From NCBI GenBank assembly GCA_028288725.1, contig JAQGIC010000129.1, positions 1 to 55,355 on the forward strand: a stretch of 55,355 nucleotides of DNA, written 5' to 3'. The notes beneath the pieces were generated by a model. The model had not been told where the DNA came from. It searched no databases and worked only from the letters and a program-made list of their open reading frames with translations. The translations under genes and the position numbers were made by a program. Positions within the stretch are counted from its first letter, which is position 1, and every line of letters begins with the position of its first letter. This document shows, piece by piece, positions 50,176 to 55,355 of the stretch. This stretch comes from Rhodospirillales bacterium. Lineage in GTDB: Bacteria; Pseudomonadota; Alphaproteobacteria; ATCC43930; CGMCC-115725.

Positions 50176-51120
50176 TCAGCGTCGGTGGTCCCGGAAGAAA
50201 TTCCAGATCACCATCGCCGTCGGCTCGTCGATCCCGTTCGGTTGAGCGATCGCCCGCGGCCATTCGTGCGGACCCTGGGTCAAGGCCACCAGGCGAACCT
50301 CGGCCCGGCCGCGGCAATGGGCGAATTCCTCGACGATCACGCGACCATCCGCCGTCGGGTTCGGTGCCGGATGTCCGGCGCAGCCGTCGGCTGCCGCCCA
50401 GAAGCGGACCGCGTCGTCGACCGAGACGTTGAAACGGCCGGGCGTGCCGGTGTTGGGCGAGATGCCGCCGCGATAGAGCACATAGCCGTCCAGCATGCCG
50501 TGGATGATCAGGACCGGCACCGGACGCTCGGGTCGTTCGAGCGAGATCGGTGGCTGACCGGCGCCCGCCGTCCCGCCGATGGCGCCGGCGACCGGGGCGA
50601 TCGCCGCGACCCGACCCGGATATTGCGCGGCGAAGCGATAGGCCAGCATGGCGCCGTTCGACAGGCCGGTAAGGTAGATCCGATGCGGATCGACCCGATA
50701 ATCGGCCGACAGACGGTCGATCAGGGCGTTGAGGAAACCCAGATCGTCGACATGGTTGCGGACCGCCGCCCCGCAGCAGAACCCAGCGTTCCAGGTCTGG
50801 CGCACCGGGTCGACCCCGATGCTGGTGCCTTCGGGATAGGCCACGATGAAGCGGGCGTCGTCGGCGAGCGGGCTGAAGCCGGTCATGTCCGCGGTCGAGC
50901 GCGCGTCGCCGGCGGCACCATGCAGCACGACGACGAGCGGCAACCGTCGGGCGTCGACAGCCAAATTCGACGGCAGATGCAGCAGGGCATGCCGTTCGAG
51001 CCCGCCCGACGTCAGGCTGAGCCAGGGATCGGCATCATCGGCGGGATGGGCGGCGGCAGGCTGAACGAAGCCGACTACCGCCAACAGCCATGCGGCCGCC
51101 CACCCGCTGCCTTGGATCAC
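50176..51120 (-). CDS. Secreted polyhydroxybutyrate-depolymerase-like esterase (LpqC family)
   Basis: The 314-residue protein starts at GTG 51120, overlapping the upstream stop in GTGA, and opens with a signal peptide ending near FVQPAAA (residue 24). The alpha/beta-hydrolase core has the oxyanion motif VVVLHGAAGDARS, the nucleophile in YLTGLSNGAMLAYRFAAQYP (Ser near 145), an Asp in IIHGMLDGYVLY and a His in TQGPHEWP. Relatives include PHB depolymerases and feruloyl esterases. It should act in the periplasm or outside. Coupling to the TPR protein gene is unusual for a secreted esterase. Confidence 0.86.
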   Translation of the reverse strand: MIQGSGWAAAWLLAVVGFVQPAAAHPADDADPWLSLTSGGLERHALLHLPSNLAVDARRLPLVVVLHGAAGDARSTADMTGFSPLADDARFIVAYPEGTSIGVDPVRQTWNAGFCCGAAVRNHVDDLGFLNALIDRLSADYRVDPHRIYLTGLSNGAMLAYRFAAQYPGRVAAIAPVAGAIGGTAGAGQPPISLERPERPVPVLIIHGMLDGYVLYRGGISPNTGTPGRFNVSVDDAVRFWAAADGCAGHPAPNPTADGRVIVEEFAHCRGRAEVRLVALTQGPHEWPRAIAQPNGIDEPTAMVIWNFFRDHRR

Positions 51121-52451
51121 GCGGCGATCGCGGCCAGACCGGTCAGCCGATCGGCTGCCCAGTCTGTGGTGGCGTGGCGGTCGGTTCGGTCGGCCAACAG
51201 CTCGAATGCCTCCGTCCGTCGCCCGGCCGCGATCGCCGCATCGGTCAGGAACCAATGGAACAGATCGCGCTGGGCGTGGCTGCCGCCGAGGCTCTGCAAC
51301 CGGTGGCGGATCGGAAACAGGATATCGACCGCCTGGTCCGGATGTCCAGCCGCCTCGGCCAGGATGGCGCGCAGCAGCGGCAGGCCGATCACCCGCAGGA
51401 CCCCCGCCTGGCAGGTGCCGTTGTCGACCACCCAGACGTCCAGTTCCGCGATCAGCCGGGCCAAAACATCGAGCCGCCGGGCGGCGACCAGCGCGAATGC
51501 CCGGTGTGCCAGCGCAAAGGCGAGCGAGGGATCGGCGCCGCGCGCGGTGGCGAGATCGGCCAATTCGTCCCAGCGACGGCCGACATCGACGCCCTGCGCC
51601 TCGAGCCGCCACAAGAGCGAGACCGCGTTCGCCATATCACGGAAATCGTCCGTCCGCGTTCCGCGGATCGAGCCGTCATAGAGCGCCAGTACCGGTTCGA
51701 TCTCGCCCAGCGCCAGATGGAACAGGGCCCGATGCCAATGCATATGGTAAGCGAAATTATTGACCGCCGGCAGCTGCGCCGCCTGGGAGGCGAGCCAGGC
51801 GATCCCATCCGCCGCGCGCCCTTGCATCTCGAACACATGGGTCACCGCGTGAGCGCCCCAGACGTCGCGCGGCGCCCAGTCGAGCGCCTGGCGGCCGACC
51901 CGCTCGGCCTGGACCAGATCGCCGGATTCCTCCAGCACGAACGCGTGGCAGCCCAGCACATAGCCCGAATCGGGGACGTCGGCGCGCCAGTGGGGCAGGA
52001 CCCGCTCGAGGCTGCGCCGCATGCCGACCAAGTCGCCCAGCATGAATTTGAGCCCATGGCCGAGCTTGAGCGCGAATCCGTCGAGCGGGTTCGATCCCAA
52101 GGCCTCGTCGATCCGGTCGGTCGCCTGCCGCATGTTGCCGGCGGCCCAGGCCCGGAGCGCGCCGGCCAAATGGCGTTCGCGTGCCGTACCGCCGCGCGTG
52201 ATCAGGCTCCGCTCGGCGCGGGCCAGCGCCTCGCCGGCGATCGGAACGGATTCCTGCTTCGCCAGCAATAGATTGGCCGCACCGCGCAATATCCAGCACA
52301 GCGCCATATCCGGGTCGGCCTCCAGAGTCGCCTGAATCGCGGCGCCGGCATCGGCCCGGTGACCGAACACCGCCTCGATCGCCCGGTCGAACGCCATGAC
52401 CGCAGCCGGGTCTGCCGCCGTGACCTCGAGTCCTCTACAGTCATGGATCAT
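51117..52451 (-). CDS. TTC38-like tetratricopeptide repeat protein
   Basis: The roughly 444-residue protein is built of TPR-like helical pairs with the features of the TTC38 family: AFDRAIEAVFGHRADAGAAI, then RERHLAGALRAWAAGNMRQA, GYVLGCHAFVLEESGDLVQA, the signature DVWGAHAVTHVFEMQGRAAD and NFAYHMHWHRALFHLALGE. There is no signal peptide. ATG 52451 has GGGGGAAG nine bases ahead; ATG 52475 has no ribosome site. The function of TTC38 proteins is not well defined. Its stop overlaps the GTG of the esterase, so they are made together. Confidence 0.85.
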   Translation of the reverse strand: MIHDCRGLEVTAADPAAVMAFDRAIEAVFGHRADAGAAIQATLEADPDMALCWILRGAANLLLAKQESVPIAGEALARAERSLITRGGTARERHLAGALRAWAAGNMRQATDRIDEALGSNPLDGFALKLGHGLKFMLGDLVGMRRSLERVLPHWRADVPDSGYVLGCHAFVLEESGDLVQAERVGRQALDWAPRDVWGAHAVTHVFEMQGRAADGIAWLASQAAQLPAVNNFAYHMHWHRALFHLALGEIEPVLALYDGSIRGTRTDDFRDMANAVSLLWRLEAQGVDVGRRWDELADLATARGADPSLAFALAHRAFALVAARRLDVLARLIAELDVWVVDNGTCQAGVLRVIGLPLLRAILAEAAGHPDQAVDILFPIRHRLQSLGGSHAQRDLFHWFLTDAAIAAGRRTEAFELLADRTDRHATTDWAADRLTGLAAIAA

Positions 52452-52584
52452 GATCGATCTTCCCCCGAACGACATAGGGCTGCCGGTTCCGATACGCTGT
52501 CTCCTAGATTGCTCGGAAGCGAGGGGAAACCAGGGGTCTCACGTCGAAGTGACCGGGCGCGAGCGGCCGCGATGGGACGGAAGG

Positions 52585-52917
52585 TCAGACGTCGGCCAAA
52601 GCATCGAGCCAGGCGCCCAGGCGCGCCGCGAGCGCGGTCGGATCGCCGTCGACCTCCAGAATCTTGCTACGTCCGGCGGCACCGACCCGCACGCGGATGC
52701 TGGTCTTGGGCATGCCCCACAGCTTCGAGAGCAAGGCTGCGACCGCCGCGTTCGCCTTGCCGTCCTCCGGCGGGGCCGAAACGGCGATCAGCACCGCCGT
52801 CTCGCCGCCCGGCAGCACCGTGCGCCCCAGCACCGCCCGGCGCGACGAACCGGGCTTGACCCGAACCCGCAGGCGGATACCCTCTGCGGACATTGTCAGA
52901 GCCGACGAAGCCTTCAT
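52585..52917 (-). CDS. DUF167 (YggU) family protein
   Basis: The roughly 110-residue protein covers a full DUF167 domain: GIRLRVRVKPGSSRRAVLG, then AVLIAVSAPPEDGKANAAV and KTSIRVRVGAAGRSKILEVD. The PPxxGKANxA motif is diagnostic. The family is small, soluble and widely conserved, with no settled function. ATG 52917 is used; ATG 52893 is also possible, and neither has a strong ribosome site. Confidence 0.92.
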   Translation of the reverse strand: MKASSALTMSAEGIRLRVRVKPGSSRRAVLGRTVLPGGETAVLIAVSAPPEDGKANAAVAALLSKLWGMPKTSIRVRVGAAGRSKILEVDGDPTALAARLGAWLDALADV

Positions 52918-53021
52918 AAAATCCGCTCCGCGTTCAGATCGGTGCTCCATCCCATTGACGCCGGCTCCATGGCTGGGTCATGAGATAGTTCGTCAACCGT
53001 ATAAGCGAGCACATCCATCGC

Positions 53022-53549
53022 ATGTCGATCCTGCTGATCGCCATCCTGTCCTTCGCGCTGATCGGGATCCTGGTTTGTGCCTCGATCAGGGGCCCGATGA
53101 TTCGCTCTTTCGAGAATCGCCATAGCCTGACCGATTCGCGCAAAGCCGTCACCGAGGCGCGCAAAGCCCGTAACGAGGGCAAGGTCAAGGTCGTGGAACT
53201 CGACCAGCGCAAACACACGCTGAAGAACAAGCTCGACGATATCACCAGTGAGATCAGCAAGGTCGATATGCAGCTGAAGGCCATGCCCCAAATGGTCTAT
53301 ACGCTGGTGTTCGAGCTGGGCGGCAGCGATACGACGGTTCCCTTGTTCGAGTTCATCGTCTCGCGCGGGCGCCGGTCCGAACCGGGCGACGTCAAGGGCC
53401 CGGAACGCGATCTATGGGCGCGCCCGCGGCTGCTGCGCTGCCGCAGCCGGACCGCGCAGTCGGCGATGGCGACGGCGCTGGCGCGGTTTCCGACCGCCGA
53501 CGGCTTCACGGTCCGCCCGGCCGAACGGGTCGATTCGACGCAGGGATAG
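53022..53549 (+). CDS. Membrane-anchored coiled-coil protein 1
   Basis: The 175-residue protein has one N-terminal membrane helix (MSILLIAILSFALIGILVCA), then a charged coiled coil at about 35-85 (RKAVTEARKARNEGKVKVVE, DQRKHTLKNKLDDITSEISK). A short domain begins AMPQMVYTLVFELGGS and ends in a basic tail. I recognise no named family. The next gene encodes a protein of the same plan, and the equivalent IPSLVYVLDQ segment suggests common ancestry. It is probably on the cytoplasmic or periplasmic face of the inner membrane; orientation is not clear. Confidence 0.75.
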   Translation: MSILLIAILSFALIGILVCASIRGPMIRSFENRHSLTDSRKAVTEARKARNEGKVKVVELDQRKHTLKNKLDDITSEISKVDMQLKAMPQMVYTLVFELGGSDTTVPLFEFIVSRGRRSEPGDVKGPERDLWARPRLLRCRSRTAQSAMATALARFPTADGFTVRPAERVDSTQG

Positions 53550-53556
53550 CTAGGCG

Positions 53557-54081
53557 ATGGAAGAATTCTCTCAAGGCAGTTCGTTCGGCACGCTGATCGT
53601 GTTCACCGCCATCGCAGTGACGATCCTGCTGATCATGATCGCGAATATGCGGACCCGGCTGCGTTCCGTGCCGGAAACGGCGGAGATTCTGGCCCAGCAA
53701 TTCGCCTTCGCCCACAATGAAGCGATCATCAGCGAAGCCGCCATCGCCCAGAACGAGAAGACGATCGCCGATCTCGAATACCAGGTGTCGGAGCAGATGG
53801 CGACCGTCGAAGAGCGGCGCCAACGGCTGAGCGACGCGCGCAATCGCATCCCCAGCCTGGTCTATGTGCTGGACCAGATCATCCAGATGAGCCATCAGCC
53901 CTGGCTGGTGCCGGTCCGGCTGGAGGGCGCCACCGCGACCGATGGCGACTGGATCAACGGCCGGCGCTACCTGGTCCATGGCGAAGATGTCGAGAATGCC
54001 CGCCGTCGGATCGAGGTGCGCTATCCAGCCCGCGAGGGCTATCGCGCCGCCGAGCCGCAACCGTTCAAGGTCGCCCAGTGA
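53557..54081 (+). CDS. Membrane-anchored coiled-coil protein 2
   Basis: The 174-residue protein starts with a short acidic segment and a membrane helix (LIVFTAIAVTILLIMIANM). A coiled coil follows at about 40-95 (QQFAFAHNEAIISEAAIAQN, DLEYQVSEQMATVEERRQRL), and then a small domain with IPSLVYVLDQIIQMSHQPWL and a C-terminal VRYPAREGYRA. It has the same architecture and a related core to the preceding protein, seven bases away. The stop overlaps the GTG start of the enoyl-CoA hydratase gene (GTGA), so all three are one translational unit. Function unknown. Confidence 0.77.
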   Translation: MEEFSQGSSFGTLIVFTAIAVTILLIMIANMRTRLRSVPETAEILAQQFAFAHNEAIISEAAIAQNEKTIADLEYQVSEQMATVEERRQRLSDARNRIPSLVYVLDQIIQMSHQPWLVPVRLEGATATDGDWINGRRYLVHGEDVENARRRIEVRYPAREGYRAAEPQPFKVAQ

Positions 54082-54827
54082 CCGAGGCGAGCGGGCCGGT
54101 CCTGACCCTGGCCGGGACCCGCGCCACGATCCGGCTCAACCGCCCGTCGCAGCATAACCGTCTGGAGCCGGCCGATCTCGACGCGCTGATGGCATTGCTG
54201 GACGATCTGGCCGGCCGTACCGACCTGCGCGTGCTGGTGCTGACCGGCACCGGGCCCAGTTTCTGCTCCGGCTTCGATCTGAAGGCGCTGGCGGCCGGCG
54301 CCGGCGGTGTCGGCTTCCACCAGGTGGTGGATCGGCTGGAAGCCTTCCCGCTGCCGACGGTCGCGGCGCTGCAGGGCAGCGTCTATGGCGGTGCGACCGA
54401 TCTGGCGCTCGCCTGCGATTTCCGGATCGGGGTGACGGCCATGAAGCTGGTCATGCCGGCCGGGCGCCTGGGCATCCAATATTACCCGAGCGGGCTCGAG
54501 CGCGCGGTAACCCGCCTGGGCCTTACGGCCGCCAAGCGGTTGTTCCTGCTGGCCGAACCGGTCGATGCCCCGAATCTGCTCGCGATCGGCTATCTCGACC
54601 GCTTGGTCGAGCCCGACCAGCTCGCCGCCGCGATCGACGAGATTGCCGGCATCCTGGCCGGGAACGCACCGGTCGCGATTCGCGGCATGAAGCACAGTCT
54701 GAACGCCATCGCCCGCGGCACGCTCGACCGGGCCGCGGCCGAGGCCGCCTATCGGGCGAGCATCCGTTCGGACGAACTTGCCGAGGGTCTGAAGGCCTTC
54801 GCCGAGAAGCGCAAGCCGGTGTACTAA
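54078..54827 (+). CDS. Enoyl-CoA hydratase/isomerase family protein
   Basis: The 249-residue crotonase-fold protein has the oxyanion-hole segments FCSGFDLKAL and LQGSVYGGATDLALACDFRI. The usual catalytic Glu region reads PAGRLGIQYYPSGLERAVTR, so the two Glu residues of true hydratases are not obvious and the reaction may be isomerisation, hydrolysis or decarboxylation of an acyl-CoA. It starts at GTG 54078 overlapping the coiled-coil gene. A crotonase coupled to membrane coiled-coil proteins is unusual. Confidence 0.88.
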   Translation: MTEASGPVLTLAGTRATIRLNRPSQHNRLEPADLDALMALLDDLAGRTDLRVLVLTGTGPSFCSGFDLKALAAGAGGVGFHQVVDRLEAFPLPTVAALQGSVYGGATDLALACDFRIGVTAMKLVMPAGRLGIQYYPSGLERAVTRLGLTAAKRLFLLAEPVDAPNLLAIGYLDRLVEPDQLAAAIDEIAGILAGNAPVAIRGMKHSLNAIARGTLDRAAAEAAYRASIRSDELAEGLKAFAEKRKPVY

Positions 54828-54925
54828 AGCTCTGTCGTCATTCCCGCGCAGGCGCTAGGCTATGTACATATCTTTCTGTTTTATTTCAGATGGTTAGTCT
54901 TTTACATCGTCATGGCCGGGCTTGA

Positions 54926-55186
54926 CCCACGGCTGTCCGGTTTAAGATTTTGCCGCTCGGTATTTTGGCCCGGCGTCGCCTGAGCCCGCGTTAGCCAAAG
55001 AACGTCCGAGACAGGAACGATGCGTCGCATTTTTCACCGTCATTCCCGCGCAGGCGGGAATCCAGGGGAGCCGCAAAGGTTCTCTCCGCGACGGAAAATC
55101 CCGCGAGATCGACAGTCGATCTCGCGCATGGCCCTGGATTCCCGCCTGCGCGGGATGACGGAAGAATTAAACCGGACAGCCGTGGG
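54926..55186. mobile_element. Non-coding insertion with 16-20 bp terminal inverted repeats
   Basis: CGGCTGTCCGGTTTAA at 54930-54945 is exactly inverted at 55167-55182. Counting the outer CCCA/TGGG, the match is 20 bases. The element is about 250 bp, carries no transposase and interrupts copy D of the 259-bp element. It looks like a MITE mobilised by an IS with matching ends elsewhere in the genome. I see no clean target duplication outside the repeat, and part of the host core is missing. Confidence 0.7.
55038..55161. repeat. REP inverted pair with an inner palindrome
   Basis: Arms beginning CGTCATTCCCGCGCAGGCGG (55038-55067) and ending GCCTGCGCGGGATGACGG (55132-55161) lie inside the insertion. 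Between them GCGAGATCGAC-A-GTCGATCTCGC (55103-55125) is a perfect 11-bp palindrome, making a third nested level of symmetry. Confidence 0.8.
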
Positions 55187-55278
55187 CTTGACGGAGTGTT
55201 AGGCTAACCTGCTGATTTCAAAAGACAAAAACAGATATGTACATAGCCTAGCGCCTTCGCGGGAATGACGAAGGAGGG

Positions 55279-55355
55279 CTATTGCGCGGCGATGCTCGGT
55301 TCGCCGAATTGCAAAGCCGCCAGCCGTGCGTAGAGGCCGTTTTCGCCGACCAGAC
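55279..55355 (-). CDS. C-terminal end of a probable ABC exporter (ATPase/permease), partial
   Basis: Only the last 24 or so codons are inside the window. They read LVGENGLYARLAALQF and end GEPSIAAQ before TAG at 55279-55281. The GLYARLAALQF ending is common at the C-terminus of MsbA-type ABC transporter ATPase domains. The rest of the gene, including the ATP-binding motifs, lies beyond the right edge. Confidence 0.55.
   Translation of the reverse strand, partial: LVGENGLYARLAALQFGEPSIAAQ

Larger units (their letters stand above)
54836..55270. repeat. REP/MITE-like element (copy D), inverted and interrupted
   Basis: The outer ends match copies B and C in reverse orientation: CGTCATTCCCGCG then GCGCTAGGCTATGTACATAT on the left, and TATGTACATAGCCTAGCGCC then CGGGAATGACG on the right. 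The central core seen in the other copies is mostly replaced by an insertion with its own terminal inverted repeats (about 54926-55186). The remaining core pieces are GGCCGGGCTTGACC on the left and GGGCTTGACGGAGTG on the right. Confidence 0.82.

Noticed and set aside
54836-55270. Repeats that might be read as a CRISPR-like array
   Set aside because: The repeats are inverted, nested and of unequal length with no regular spacers, and no cas genes are present.
1-55355. A complete new multi-gene system
   Set aside because: The clusters are mostly regulator-plus-enzyme operons of known families; only single odd proteins and repeat elements stand out.

Overview
The window is about 55 kb of GC-rich chromosomal DNA, tightly packed with genes on both strands. 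Gene content (an EgtB/EgtD pair, a CaiB/HMG-CoA-lyase operon, many SDR enzymes, a citrate-type MHS transporter), a GAAC-N7-GAAC LexA-type box and abundant REP/MITE-like palindromes point to an alphaproteobacterium, probably of Rhodospirillales type. That placement is an inference. I see no rRNA, tRNA, CRISPR array, phage module or transposase gene.

Layout, left to right. 1-6.7 kb: a luciferase-like monooxygenase, an SLC13-type permease, a citrate/MHS transporter with a 3-hydroxyisobutyrate-dehydrogenase-like enzyme, and a YbiB-like protein. 6.7-9.4 kb: a TetR regulator and an SDR-DUF427-SDR operon, each preceded by a version of the same 18-bp palindrome. 9.4-12.6 kb: a LexA-type box, ergothioneine genes egtB-egtD, and a heme oxygenase homologue whose expected axial His is Tyr. 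12.7-18.1 kb: a GntR-controlled catabolic operon (CoA-transferase, HMG-CoA-lyase-like lyase, binding protein, hydrolase) with a 259-bp repeat element inserted in it. 18.4-30.6 kb: a methyltransferase, a truncated NIPSNAP protein, a zinc alcohol dehydrogenase, tex, an STY0301-like protein, a GST, a LysR-LysE-cupin cluster, a DUF2161 protein with an unknown partner, and a YHS protein. 30.9-38.6 kb: several SDRs with HxlR and IclR regulators, a frameshifted chromene-carboxylate-isomerase-like gene, exported MsrA, DoxX, and a SnoaL-like protein coupled to an intradiol dioxygenase. 38.8-47 kb: a P450, a lipoprotein with a degenerate trypsin-like domain, two thiamine-diphosphate enzymes and AidB-like acyl-CoA dehydrogenase. 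47-52.5 kb: a Spy/CpxP-like periplasmic protein divergent from an OmpR/EnvZ-type pair, then a secreted esterase coupled to a TTC38-like protein. 52.5-55.3 kb: DUF167, two related membrane-anchored coiled-coil proteins coupled to an enoyl-CoA hydratase, a doubly nested repeat, and the 3' end of a probable ABC exporter gene.

Most genes fit the catabolism of carboxylates, branched-chain acyl-CoAs and aromatics, plus redox protection (ergothioneine, MsrA, GST, DoxX). I did not find a convincing new multi-gene system. The less ordinary items are the nested repeat elements, the lipoprotein lacking all three protease catalytic residues, the Tyr-substituted heme oxygenase, the orphan LexA-type box ahead of egtBD, the paired coiled-coil membrane proteins, and a clean 4-bp duplication that breaks one gene.
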